A stretch of 64,000 nucleotides of DNA from Pegoplata infirma. Its lineage: Eukaryota; Arthropoda; Insecta; Diptera; Anthomyiidae. The stretch lies in assembly GCA_963921195.1 (NCBI GenBank), contig OY992536.1, forward strand, positions 242,580,023 through 242,644,022, written 5' to 3'. A program made the position numbers and the translations under genes. Below, in pieces: positions 9,210-21,035 of this stretch; position 1 is the first letter of the stretch, and each line of letters begins with the position of its first letter. Under the pieces are notes generated by a model. That model made no database searches and was not told the DNA's origin. It was given only the letters and a program-made list of their open reading frames with translations.

Positions 9210-10956
9210 CACATTGGGTTCAAATGGTACCAAAGTGGCGATTAATTGAAATTTATAAATGAAGTTTTTGTTATAAGTTTTGGTATGGGGTAAAAGTAGA
9301 TAAAATTCTGCAACGCTAGTTATCAAAATCAATAAACTAAGTTGTTTACTTTTTTTTCGGTGAGCTGACAAAGTTAGCACATTATTGCAGTCTTTGAAAA
9401 AAGTAAAAAAAAATAAAATTTTTTACAATTCAAGCGATTATTAGAAGTATTAAATCTTTTAAAAGAAAATATTTTATAATGGAACCTTAAACAAGAGGTA
9501 TTAAGCTAAATTGCAAAAATTTTTTTGTTTATAAAAATTGGGTCTTAACATTTTTAATAATTTTTTTAAAAAGGACACGAAATTGGGATATTTTCCCCAT
9601 TTAATGGGCCACACATATTAAGTTAGTAATAGTTAGATTTAGTTTTGTGGATTTCAAAAAAGTATAGGATATCAGCTTTTATTTAAAAGAAAAAAAAGTA
9701 CAGACAATGCCCGGCCCTTTTTTTTTATTTCCGTTTTTGTGTAAAAAGTCTGGGTATCGTTTATTAAACAAGACCATTATATGTGTGTTTATACCCTTCA
9801 ACTACGGTATGGGCTTACACTCACTTTGTCATTCCGTATGTAACGCATCGAAATATGGGTCTAGGACCCCATAAAGTGTATATTATTGATCACTGATCGA
9901 TTCTAAGACATTCTGTGACTAACAGTGTGTCCGTCCGTCCGTCTGTTGTTGAGCACACAATAAAGTACATAAAACAAGAGCTAGAATCCTGAAGTTTGTG
10001 ACAAATATGTATAATGGTCATAGACTAGTTAAGTTTTTGAACGAGCAAAATCAGACCAGGGGGGAAAAAGTTCCCCCTTGAAGAACTAAAACTACCCCAG
10101 AAAAATATTTTTTTTTACAAGTTTTATTTGTATATTTGTTTAATAAATGAAACATTTTAAAGCCATATGAAGTTCATCGACCTGAATTTGAACCAAGGGG
10201 GCTCAGGAAAGCGAATTTTTTCGGTCCGCCCCTTTTTGGGGGCGTGTATAGAAAAAATAATTTAAATAATGATAAATTTTTATTAATTAGGTGCAAAAAA
10301 TGACATCTATTTTTTTGGCAACGTTTATCGCGAGGGAAAGGTGTCCCCGGGAACCTCACTCCCTACGCCAAAAAAACGTCCCCTCCATTTGTTTTTTGTA
10401 GCTTTATTACATGTTCAAGGGTTTCGTGTTTTTTTCCAAAAACAAAAAGAAAAACGACTAAAAGATTAAAAAAAAAAATATTTTGTTAAAATTTTTTTTC
10501 TCGAATGCTGTGTTTTTATGTATTTTTGATAATTCGTTAATAAAAAACTACAATATTCCCGTAAATCACTTTTTCAGATAAATTTGTACATTTATGAGAT
10601 TTTGTGAAAAACAAAAATTGGAATATAAATAAAATTTAAAATAATATAAATACATATTATGCGTTCTTTCTTTGATTACTTTGATAGCACATTATGTACA
10701 CTTTAATTTCCATTTTTTGTTATTAATTTATCGTTTTTCATTCCAAAGTTACAGCAAAAATTGTGAACTATAACCCTTTTTTCCGAAAAACAAAAAAACG
10801 CCTAACAGTTAAAAAAAAAAAATTCCAAATTTTTTTTTTATCCAAAATGTGTATTTTTACGTGTTTATATTAGTTCATTAATAAAAAAATATAATATTCT
10901 AAAACTACTGCTTATCTGAATTAATCGCCATTTTGGGTACCATCGAACCCACTGTG
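9210..10956. mobile_element. TIR element with 5-bp CACTG duplication and CACAKTGGGTT ends (Transib-like?)
   Basis: The element splits the type-Y repeat. The left end reads CACATTGGGTTC and the right end, read inward, CACAGTGGGTTC. Inverted similarity of about 43 bp continues through GGTACC and TGGCGATTAATT. CACTG flanks both sides (9205-9209, 10957-10961), where the intact repeat has a single CCACTGGAC. A 5-bp duplication and CAC-x-x-TG ends are the features of Transib elements; that assignment is inference. The interior contains part of a W-type mini-me-like repeat (9789-10100) and two similar 120-bp blocks (10425-10560, 10775-10910). There is no RAG1-like ORF. Confidence 0.72.
9789..10100 (+). 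repeat. mini-me-like repeat fragment (type W) with GTCC tract
   Basis: Contains TATACCCTTCAACTACGG, the AATGCATCG-like 'gtaacgcatcgaaatat' block, GACCCCATAAAGTGTATA and a short GTCCGTCCGTCC tract (about 9930). It ends near 'gttcccccttgaagaact'. It is inverted relative to the copy at 34618-35526. Confidence 0.65.
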
Positions 10957-11239
10957 CACTGGACTGATTTCGCTGGATTGCAATACCAACGTGACCAGGT
11001 AAATGCCCAACATATATGCCAAAAGACTTTCAAAAGTTAGCGTGTTTTCAACAGACAGACGGACAGACGGACAGACGGACGGACGGATGCACGGAAATCG
11101 TTAGATCGTCTTAAAATCGATCGAGGAGTATGAATATATATACCTTATGGGGTCCTAGACCAATATTTCGAGGTGTTACAAACGGAATGACAAACTTATA
11201 TATACCCTCTATCACAAGAGTGGAGGGTATAAAAACAAC

Positions 11240-12820
11240 TTTATATGGTGTTAACGCTTTCTAAAACCCTCATCACTAACAAAAATTTTGCTATTTTTTT
11301 TGCGTTTAGGCGTGTTAACAAAATCTTTAAATTTGAAAAAAAAAATTCAAATCTACAAAAGAGAAATTTGAAATAGTTTTTGAAAAAAAAAGATTTTCAA
11401 ATCTACAGAACGTTTTTAAATCTACTTTCACTATTTGAGCCATTCTCATATTATGAGATATTTTTTAAAGAAAAATCCACAGATTCCAATAAGTTTTTAT
11501 TTAAAAACAACTTTTTTAGATCCTTTGAAATTTTGGGATTTTAATTTTTTATCATTTGAATTTTTTGAGAAGTATTCTCAAATTTTGCTTTTTTTTCGTA
11601 TAAAAACAATTTTTCTAGTTCTTAGAAACTCTCACAGTTATCATAGAAAAATTGTCAGGCGAGGTTGGATTTGTTGTATCTACCCCTACCAACGGCCCTA
11701 ACTACGATAATTATTTAATTAAATAAACCTATAGAAAGTAGTTTAAGTATAATATGTATCTCATATAACAAACTCACTCACTCACCCAATTATGATCCCT
11801 TTCAAGAACCTTTAATGAAAAAATTAGCTAAAATGTTAATCATATTAAAAAGATAAGTACCTTTGTATACATACAATTTAGAATTTTAGTGTTAAAACTA
11901 ATAGTACTTAAAATTATAAAACTAAGACCCCTCAATAAATTAATTCTGTTTTTATAATCTAAACATTGAACCCTTTTTTCTCTAAACGTTAATAACAGTA
12001 ACCATGTACCAAAAAAAAATACATATAAATTAAAATAAGACATTATGTATGAGTATGTGTGCATATAGTTATATCCCATACAAGTACAAGGTAAACAATA
12101 CAACAGCAACTACGTGTTTTTATAGATTAGCAAAAAAAGTGTAAAAAAAGGTAACAAAAACTGTTTTTTTTTACTTAAAAGTCATTACTTAGAAAAACTT
12201 ATCAAAATACAGTATTGGTACCGATTTATGATAAAGTTATTTTTTGCCCTCCTTTTCCGATTTTTTATAGAGAATTCTCAGATCTTTAATGTGGAATAAT
12301 TTAAAATTTCAGAAACTTTTTTATATAGAAAAATTTTGAAATTTAAGAAATTTCTTTAGGAATTCCATTCTATCCTTTCTTCTTTTTTATATATTTTTAA
12401 AGTTCGGTTGGTGGAAGGGGTATTTCCTTCCCTCCTTTCCAGGGATTCGCACCTAAGTATGCCAGACCAGGTCAAATAAATTTTTTTCCGTGATTTTAAA
12501 TTTTTAAAAAATATTCTGACCTTGAGTAGGATTTTTTGAATTACAATTGATATTTTCTGAATTTTCTGAATTTTTTTTCTTAATTTCAATTTGGTGGTAT
12601 AAACCTTTAATTAATGTTGGTCTTTTTGTTAACAGAAAAAATCTCGGATTCTGAGTCATTTTTCCTAGCTGTAGGCTCTGATAAATTTTCCCTTAAAAAA
12701 TTTCTAAAATTTTAAAAAATGTTCCTACAAAACATTTCGCGATTTCAGATAATTTTTTTTTCTGCCCGTTCTCGGATTTTTCTTATAGAAAATTTTTATA
12801 TCCTTTCTTCTTTTATCTAT
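11240..12820. other. AT-rich stretch with degenerate 'TTTTCTATAGAAAAAT-TCTCAGA' repeats
   Basis: Several segments (11440-11640, 12240-12360, 12480-12560, 12640-12800) carry degenerate motifs such as ATAGAGAATTCTCAGATC and TTATAGAAAATTTTTAT. They resemble the clearer minisatellite at 53706-54280. The open frames here are low-complexity. No gene supported. Confidence 0.4.
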
Positions 12821-12825
12821 TTTTA

Positions 12826-13690
12826 ACATGATAATGTTTTGAGGCTGGTGTTTAATTTTAAAAAAGTTGCAGGACCTCAGTTTGACTATGTTAGCTAACG
12901 ATTAACAAAAAAGAAAATTGGAATTACTGTTTTCATTTTCTTAAAACCAAAAATTTTTGAAACTTGGGTTAATAACATAAGGAATAAAACAAATATTCAC
13001 CAGCTGGTGAATAAGACGTAACATAATTATTTTGCATCAATATTTTTTTTTTTTTCATCAATACTTTTTTTTCCTCAATATTTTTTTCATCAATTTTTTT
13101 TTCATCAATATTTTTTTTCCTCAATATCTTTTTTTCACCAATATTTTTAATTTCATCAATATTTTTTTCATCAATATTTTTGTTTTTCATAATTTTTTTT
13201 TTTTATCAATATTTTTTTTTTGATGATCAATAATTTATTTTTATCCATTTTTTTATCAAATTTTTTTCATCAATATTTTTTTTTCATCAACATTTTTTTT
13301 TCATCAATATTTTTTTTTCATCAATATTTTTTTTTTTTCATCAATATTTTTTTTTCATCATTATTTCTTTTTCATCAATATTTGTTTTTTTCATCAATAT
13401 TTTATTTACATCACAATTTTTTCTTCATCAATATTTACTTTTCCATCAATATTTTTTTTTTCTTCATATTTTTTTTTCATCAATATTTTTTTTGTTCTTC
13501 ATAATTTTTTTTTTTTTCATCAATATTTATTTTTTTTTCAACAATATTTTTTCATCAATATTTTTTTTCATCAATTTTTTTCATCAATATTTTTTTTAAA
13601 ATTTTTTTTTCATCGAATTGTTTTGTTCATCAATATTGATTTATCATAAATTTTTTTCCTCAATATTTTTTTTATAAATTTTTTGACAAA
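12826..13690 (+). repeat. Family X repeat with poly(T)/CATCAATA array, copy 1
   Basis: It begins with ATGATAATGTTTTGAGGCTGG, a ~200-bp body ending at the perfect palindrome TTCACCAGCTGGTGAA (about 12998-13013), then GTAACATAATTATTTT. An irregular array of (CATCAATAT6-9)n follows to about 13690. The body is shared with 18520-18745, 25165-25365 (inverted) and 37205-37400 (inverted). The array translates into meaningless Phe/Ile/Asn/His-rich peptides. Confidence 0.8.
13035..13690 (+). repeat. (T)6-10 CATCAATA minisatellite-like array
   Basis: About 40 irregular units of CATCAATA separated by T tracts of variable length, with occasional CCTCAATA variants. Unit length drifts between about 14 and 20 bp, so slippage in the T tract is the likely source of variation. 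The same array type appears inverted at 24420-25165 and in a more decayed form at 18750-19200. Confidence 0.85.
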
Positions 13691-14299
13691 AGTGCACTTT
13701 ACGGAGCACAAACATTTTTTGGGGGAAAACACAAAATTAAAATTTAAGGGGCTGGGCGCCTGACCCACCTGGAGCCAAAAGAGCCTTCAGGTTTGTGTGG
13801 ATACTTAAATTAAAGGTAATTAAAAAAGAAAAAACAATTTAGAGAGGGCTAGGTCCCAGGGGCCTTCTAGGTCCATAAAACCATCATGATCGGGTTTTTT
13901 CAAAAAAAAATATAAAATTTTTCTAAATTATTATTAAGAACGTCCAGCCGTTCTTTCAGCCGGGCTCAGGGACTACAAAACCCATAAATTAATTTAGTGG
14001 CATCGCAAAATAAAGTTTGTTTTGTTTATCAAGCCTTTAACCCGGTTAATTACTATATGGCTAAACTATTGAACAGAAAGATACTAAAATGGATCTAGGG
14101 GGTACAATATTATTAAAATACATACAAAAAATACATATTTGCAATCGTTAGCAAATTACTTTCCATTTGAATACCCATACATACATGTTGGTGGGTGGGG
14201 CTGTTGTTTTGGTCCAGAGGGTCTTCCGGGGCCCAGTCCCCATAAATTTTAATCGTGGCATATTTTTGTTTTCCAAAATATTCGTGTCTCGTCATGGAC

Positions 14300-14460
14300 G
14301 TATACAGGGGGTGGGCACAGTGGGCACGTGCCCCCCCCCCCCTTTCAATTACTTTTCAAGTACTTCTAGTTAAAACTAAATATAAATAGGCGATGACAAA
14401 CAATTTTGGGAGTTGTGCCCCCCCTTTTCAAATTCCTGGATACGTCGCTGTGTCCCGTAA
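14300..14460. repeat. Fragment with G-rich/C-rich tracts
   Basis: It contains GGGGGTGGGCACAGTGGGCA, a 12-C run (14331-14342) and, 85 bp on, GTGCCCCCCC. This is a repeat relic of unknown family; GTGGGCAC and GTGCCC hint at inverted similarity. No coding potential. Confidence 0.35.
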
Positions 14461-14791
14461 AGTGCACCTTAGCCAATTTTTTTCATCAAATATTTTATTA
14501 TCAATAATCTTTTTTCATTAAAACTTTTTTTCATAAAATTATTATATTGAACTATTTTTTTCATAATTTAAATTTGGTGGTATAAACATTTAACTGATTT
14601 TGATTTGCTTTTATAACAACCTCACACCGTACTGTCTTAAACCCAAGGTTACAAAATATATACATATAAGAAGTATAAAATGTAGGTATTTAAAAACATA
14701 ACACCTCTATAAAATTCAATGATTACACAAAAGCACACAGAAAAAATTTATAAACAAATCCTAATTTCCGATCTTTATGAAATTTTGATAA

Positions 14792-17700
14792 CCCGGGTGA
14801 AAATGACCATGTATGTTCATATATGATGCATATATGGAAGTCCATACAAGTGCATATCCGTAATTTGAGGGTACATGTACATTAATGATCATACATTGTC
14901 ATACATGAATTTGTATGTAATTTTTTTTTTCATAAAACGTCTATTAATTGAAATTTTTTCAAATATAAATAATTTGTACAAATTTATGACACTGATTTTT
15001 TAATAAAAACTAACGAACATTTTAAAAATATACTTTGGACTTTATGATACTTTAGGCTAAACAAAGCTTCGAAGATTTAACCACTTTTCGAATGAATTCA
15101 CAAATAAAATACATTCGATTTTTATAGTCACTGAATACAATTATCTTTAAATATCAATATTTCTTGGAATGGATTCGATTTTTACCATTAAATCGAATTC
15201 TTGTTTATGAGAATTTTAAAAACTGAATGCAATCTTTATTTCATTTATTTATTATTCATGAGACTTTTAAAAATCGAATTTATAAAAACTTACACATTCA
15301 ATTTCAAAGTCGAATGAAAAAGAAACCGAATTCATTCTATATTTTAAAATCAAATGTAAATTCATTCGATAAATTGTGATTGGGGAATGCAATCATAAAA
15401 GTTTAATTCCTAACACCAAATCTTATTAAGGGATGAAATCCTTCGCAGCTCTGACAGTAATAAAGTCAGAGTGTTCGAATTTTCTTCTAAATTTGGTTGT
15501 TTACGTTAGTGCCGTTCATATTCGCCTATAGAATACAAAAATTATAATCAATCCTGATGATGTATGATCATTATTGTCCAACCGAACGACTTTTTCAGAC
15601 TGAACCCATACATGAACTTCGTCCAATTTTGCAAAGTTCTGCCGAACCCAACCTTTAAAAAAATTGTTTTTAAGACATGTATGCTATGCAGATGCATAGC
15701 ATATATGAAGGAGTATGACATATACCTATCAACACATAGTTGCATCAACATATTATGGAATATTACATTACTTGTGTATGTTCATTAGAGTGGCACTTAA
15801 AAATAAAATTTTCGAATTTCAAAATGCGCGGGTCGGAATATTGTGTAATTGCGTCTAAAAATGATTGTGTAAAAATTTCAGGAAAATCGAATAACTTTAA
15901 CCCGTGCCGCTTTGAGGTCAAAGTTTCGGGTTTTTGGGGAAAAAGGACGATGATTTGAAAAAAAAAAAATAAAAAAAAGTTTTTATGAAATTAGTTAAAA
16001 TAAATTTTTTTTATTTAGCTTTTACTCAAAACTACTTGGAAAAAATTATGTCAACTTTGTATGACATCATTAACCCGTTAAAAATTTTAAGCTAAAAATT
16101 ACCATGAATTTAGGGGGGTACTTCAAATGAGTATTTTCGATTTTTTAAAAATTTTATTAAACAAAATTTTTAAATTCAACATTTCTATACAAGTCACTTA
16201 TAAAAAACATCCTAAAGATTAAATATTAAAAAAATTGGGGATATACACCGACTCAATTTTTTTTTGGAGCCGTTTGATTTTTGTGGATTTCAAGGAAATT
16301 AGAATTTTGTGTAAATTTTTTTTTATGAAAATCGATTTTCGAATAAACTGACCAATTTTAAATTTTTTGTTGCTTCTTTTAATCAAATTAATTCAGTTAA
16401 GAACTATTAACTTTATTAGACATCGTTAACCCATATTGGCAGGGGGCAAATGTGACCCAAGCAGCAAATTCAAAGTTTGTTTCTAGAATTTTAAGAATTT
16501 TATTGTTTCAAGATCATATTGGTGGTCTATTACATACTAATTTATAGTGTCCGACCGAATATTTGGCTTCGGCTTTGGCCAAAGAGCAGCACTCGGCCAG
16601 TATTCGGCTTCGGCTACATTTTTGGCCAAATATGGCCTTATACCGAATAATTATATAAAACTTGTACGAACGTGTTAAAAAATGTTTTTGTGGAAAAAAA
16701 CAAACACTAAAAAAAGTCTTGCACTCAAAAAAAAATTTTTACTCAAAACAGGTTTCACAATATAAAAAATGTGCACTCAAAAAAAAAATATTTTTACAAA
16801 AATTAATAAAAAAAAACATTTATGGATTCGGTCAAAATATATTTAAATAGTAAAAACAAATAAAAAAGTTAAATTTTACCGAATCCATAAATGTTTTTTT
16901 TTAGTAATTTTTGTAAAAATATTTTTTTTTTGAGTGTACATTTTTTCGAGTGTAAAACCTGTTTTGAGTAAAAATTTTTTTTTGAGTGCAAGACTTTTTT
17001 TAGTGTTTGTTTTTCCACAAAAACATTTTTTAACACGTTCGTACAAGTTTTATATAATTATTCGGTATAAGGCCATATTTGTCCAAAAATGTAGCCGAAG
17101 CCGAATACTGGCCGAGTGCTGCTCTTTGGCCAATGCCGAAGCCAAATATTCGGTCGGACACTATAAATTAGTATGTAATAGACCACCAAAATGATTTTGA
17201 AACAATAAAATTCTTAAAATTCTAGAAACAAACTTTGAATTTGCTGCTTGGGTCACATTTGCCCCCTGCCAATATGGGTTAACGATGTCTAATAAAGTTA
17301 ATAGTTCTTAACTGAATTAATTTGATCAAAAGAAGCAACAAAAAATTTAAATTTGGTCAGTTTATTCGAAAATCGATTTTCATAAAAAAAAATTACACAA
17401 AATTCTAATTTCCTTGAAATCCACAAAAATCAAACGGCTCCAAAAAAAAATTGAGTCGGTGTATATCCCCAATTTTTTTAATATTTATTCTTTAGGATGT
17501 TTTTTATAAGTGACTTGTATAGAAACGTTGAATTTAAAAATTTTGTTTAATAAAATTTTTAAAAAATCGAAAATACTCATTTGAAGTACCCCCCTAAAAT
17601 CATAGTAATTTTTAGCTTAAAATTTTTAACGGGTTAATGATGTCATACAAAGTTGACATAATTTTTTCCAAGTAGTTTTGAGTAAAAGCTAAATAAAAAA

Positions 17701-18032
17701 AAATTATTTTAATTAATTTCATAAAAACTTTTTTTTATTTTTTTTTTCAAATCATCGTCCTTTTTCCCCAAAAACCCGAAACTTTGACCTCAAAGCGGCA
17801 CGGGTTAAAGTTATTCGATTTTCCTGAAATTTTTACACAATCGTTTTTAGACGCAATTGCACAATATTCCGACCCGCACATTTTGAAATTCGAAAATTTA
17901 ATTTTTAAGTGCCACTCTAATGTTCATATATGCTCCCATATATGACATACATTTCCATATATTGTTCATATACTATCATACATGGAATCATGTATGAGCA
18001 TGTATGAACATACATGGTCATTTTCACCCGGG
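14792..18032. mobile_element. CCCGGGTGAAAATGACC-ended TIR element hosting the second palindrome
   Basis: The left end CCCGGGTGAAAATGACCATG is mirrored at the right end (about 17999-18032). Subterminal regions carry many ATGTATG/CATACAT and TTCATATATG motifs. With 15788-17917 and one TA removed, the host is about 1.1 kb. A segment at 15090-15370 is rich in ATTCGATTTTTA/GAATTCATTCG motifs. The end motif resembles the CCCGAGTAAAAA family, so they may be related. Target duplication is unclear. Confidence 0.7.
15788..17917. mobile_element. 2.1-kb foldback element, GAGTGGCAC ends, copy 2
   Basis: Same palindrome as 1122-3214, highly similar throughout, with the centre near 16850. TA flanks both sides (15786-15787, 17918-17919), between two ATGTTCAT blocks of the host element. 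Both arms keep the ~39-bp segment (16034-16073 in the left arm) missing from the left arm of copy 1. No transposase. Confidence 0.92.
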
Positions 18033-18119
18033 AAGCTCTTCAGAACAAACATTTATTAGACACATAATTTTTAGATGGGACTAAAAAATTAATAGTATTG
18101 AATAACTTTTGAATAATTA

Positions 18120-20152
18120 CACTGTGCTCGAATTTGACACTTTTTTAACAAGCTGGGCACCCTACTGGTAAAGCTAACTAGAGTACGCTGAATTCAATGG
18201 TGTTAGCCGTTTTTTGAAGTAAGCGCTCGTATTCGTGATATTCGCGATTTAAAATTTTGATGCCCAAGTTTAATAAAAACGATATTTTTAAGCTTTTGCG
18301 ATCATTTTTAAATTTAAAACCATTCAAGTCAGTTAAACTAACACAACAAATCATAATACCGTAAATTTTTTCACGAAAAACATTTTTTGTTCGCGAAAAA
18401 TCTTAATTTTCGTGAAAAATTTGGTTCAATAAAAATATTTTAAGTTTGATTTGAATTAACGACATCCATCTGGTAAAGGTAGTTCGTGTACACTAAATTC
18501 CATTGTAATTTCTTTTTTTAACACGATAATGTTTTTAGGCTGGTGTCTAATTTTAAAAAAGTTGCAGGACGCCACCTCAGTTTGATTTTATAAGCTAACA
18601 ATTAACGAAAAAGAAAACAATAATTACTATTTTCATTTTCTTAAAACCAAAAATTTTAATAACTTGGGCTTGTAACTTGGATAATAATTCACCTCGTAGT
18701 GAATAAAACCGTTTTTCACCAGCTGGTGAATAAAAAGTAACATAATTATTTTTCAATAAAAAAAATTTTTTTTAATTTTTTTTTTGTCATCAATTTTTTT
18801 TCCATAATTTTTTTTTTCATTAAACTTTTTTTTCATCAAATTTTTTTTTTTCATCCAATTTTTTTTATCAAACTTTTTTTTTCATCATTTTTTTTTTATA
18901 AATTTTTTTTTTTTTTATTAATTTTTTTTTATCAACATTTTTTTTTTGCATTACTTTTTTTTCATCAATTTTTTCATTAATTTTTTTTTTCATCAAATTT
19001 TTTTTTTCATTAAAATTTTTTCATAATTTTTTTTATCATATTTTTTTCATCAATTTTTTTTTCATCAAATTTTTTTTTATAAAATTTTTTATTATCATTT
19101 TTTTTGTCACCAAATTTTTTTTTTTTTTTTCATATCATTTTTCTTTTCATCAAAAACTTTTTTTCATCAAAATTTTTTTTCACCAAAAATTTTGGATTCA
19201 TAATTTTTTTTTTTTTTTTTGTGAAAAAATAACTATTTTTTTTTACCAAAACTACTTTTTCACCAAGTCTAAGCTTTTAGCATAAAAATTTTCCATTTGT
19301 TTATCAAATGTACATAAAACAAGTGAGTGTTATATTCTTTGGTGCCGAATCTTTTATACTCTTCAAAATGTAAAAACACTTTTTTGCACTTATTTTTGCA
19401 CTCACTTACAAAATGTACAGCTCTTTTGGTTTTTTAATGGGGTCTTCGACTGATATTTCAATTCGTTTTGCATGGATAGCAAAGTAATATAACATTATTT
19501 TTTCTAAAAAAAACTTTGCTTTGGAAAGTACACCCAAATCTTCCGCAAAACATTATCACGATTTAATGTTTTGGGCAAGAGTACAAAATTCGGAGGCATT
19601 TTTTTTTTTTAAGTTAGCGTATACTATATATTAGCGATATTCGCGATTAATTTTTTTTATTTTTAAGGAAAAAAAAAATAAATATTTTGTATAATTTAGA
19701 CAATTACTGAATTTTGGTCATCTAAACTCTGTTGAATATACAAAAAAAAAAAAAAAATTATTCGCGGAAATTTTTTTTTTCGAAATTTCTTTCCTATTTT
19801 TTTATTATTCTCTTAATTTATGAAAATGCGGAAAATACGATACATAACAGACATAAAATTTTCCGAATTTTTTTTTCGCGGTTTTTTTTTTCGCGGATTT
19901 TTTCTTTTGCGGAAAAATTTGTTTTCGAGAAAAAAACAATGCATTTTCTAAATTTATATTCAAAAACTATCTCAAAATCATAAAAATTTAATGTTTTTAG
20001 TTCATAGACTTTACAATTTGAAATCGCGAATATCTCGACTACGAGGGCTAACTTCGAAAAACGGCTAGCACCATTGAATTATTCAGCGTACCCTAATTAG
20101 CTTTACCAGCAGGGTGCCCAGCTTGTTACTTTTTGTGACTAGCATCAAAATA
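18120..20152. mobile_element. CACTGTGCTCG-ended TIR element, copy 1, carrying a family X insert
   Basis: Left arm (18120-18270) and right arm (20025-20152) are inverted repeats sharing AAGCTGGGCACCCT, TGGTAAAGCTAA, TACGCTGAAT and ATATTCGCGATTT. Compared with the copy at 32899-33784, an extra segment of about 1.1 kb (18512-19600) interrupts the middle after 'cattgtaat'. That segment is a family X repeat. TA precedes the left end. No ORF of interest. Confidence 0.82.
18512..19600 (+). repeat. Family X repeat, copy 2 (full length, nested)
   Basis: It starts CACGATAATGTTTTTAGGCTG and carries the shared body, TTCACCTCGTAGTGAA and TTCACCAGCTGGTGAA. A decayed T-rich array with CATCAA motifs follows (18750-19210). 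It ends with AAACATTATCACGATTTAAT and GAGTACAAAATTCGGAGGC. The start and end share inverted CACGATAATGTTT. The boundaries are set by comparison with the uninterrupted element at 32899-33784. Confidence 0.75.
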
Positions 20153-20248
20153 TTTGAGTAGATTTTTAATTTACACAATTAAAATTTAATTACAATTTTT
20201 TTTTATAATTTTTTTTATAATTTTTTTAAAATTTTCACTTATTTTTCG

Positions 20249-20501
20249 ATTAGAGTATTATTCTAGCTCGAGGCACAAAAATATTTCTATTTCTGATATT
20301 CTCATAAGAGATTATTATTTTTTATTGCTTTATAAAAGTTACTCATAGTATATCTATACTGATCAGTACAGATATACTATGATATAATATGAGATGAGTA
20401 AGTTTTTTAAAGCAATAAATAAAAAGAATAATAATTTATTATGAGAATATCATAAGTAGACATATTTTCGAGCCTCGAGCTAGAATACTTAATACTCTAA
20501 T
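20249..20501. mobile_element. 253-bp palindromic MITE, ATTAGAGTATTA ends
   Basis: The two arms are near-perfect inverted repeats over about 115 bp each, including TTCTAGCTCGAGGC, GATATTCTCATAA and ACTCATAGTATATCT. They meet at TACTGATCAGTACA near 20362. A half-copy lies at 20915-21035. The TAGCTCGAGG motif also appears at 4690, 6510 and, diverged, 44570. Non-coding. Confidence 0.85.
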
Positions 20502-20914
20502 GAGCATTCCATTCGAAAGGGATCGGGTCCGCAAGTGTGCGATTTGGGATGGAATGCCCCAAATATAAAGCCCGAATAAATACATTTTTATTTCTTTGTA
20601 CCTTTTGTTACAAAAAAAAAAAAAACAACGTTTAACAAGTTTAGTACGACTTATCCTGCCAACACCAATGTTTGGTTAGGTACTATTGCTATGGTAAAAA
20701 TGGCAACATTACATATTTTATTATTCACCGGTGGTGGAATAGTACATACAATTTTTGCTTTAAGGGAGTTATTTTTGTTGTGAAACAGATTTTGAACCTT
20801 CATTATAGTATTTCTCATTTAACCTGTGAAATATATGGTATGGCTTGATTTTTTAGTTACCAACAATGATTCTCTTAAATCTGCTAATGAAACCTTAGTA
20901 GGGCTGAAACAGAT

Positions 20915-21035
20915 CTGTACAGATTTACTATGAGGTGATTTATTTTTTTTAATGCAAGAAAAATAAATAATCTATTATGAAAATATCATAAATAGAAATA
21001 TTTTTGGGCTCATCTCGAGCTTGAATAATACTTTA
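20915..21035. repeat. Half copy of the 20249-20501 MITE
   Basis: Shares GTACAGATTTACTATGA, TTATGAAAATATCATAAATAG and CTCGAGCTTGAATA with the right arm of the complete element. The left arm is missing. Confidence 0.6.

Larger units (their letters stand above)
8640..11232 (-). repeat. mini-me/DINE-like repeat (type Y), copy A, split by a 1.75-kb insertion
   Basis: The repeat runs 8640-9209 and resumes at 10957-11232. The right part holds the (GTCY)n tract (about 11050-11090 as ACAGACGGACGG), the TTATGGGGTCC core with TATATATA, and the terminal palindrome TATACCCTCTATCACAAGAGTGGAGGGTATA (about 11203-11232, given here only as landmark). The left end has CTTGGCCGAATCTATGAATA. Matching copies lie at 22937-23722 and 28188-31395. 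The 123-residue minus-strand ORF here has weak translated similarity to ORFs in those copies. This follows from shared DNA and is not evidence of a gene. Confidence 0.8.

Noticed and set aside
9009..9380. 123-codon minus ORF, similar in part to ORFs at 23125-23436 and 31004-31291
   Set aside because: All three lie in copies of the same mini-me-like repeat. Similarity follows the DNA, and the frames start and stop at different places.
13032..13504. Phe/Ile/Asn/His-rich ORFs that look like membrane proteins
   Set aside because: They are translations of the poly(T)/CATCAATA array; the inverted array at 24499-25182 gives the same peptides.
13035..13690. CRISPR-like regular spacing of CATCAATA
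   Set aside because: Spacers are T tracts of variable length with no unique sequence; this is a eukaryotic minisatellite.
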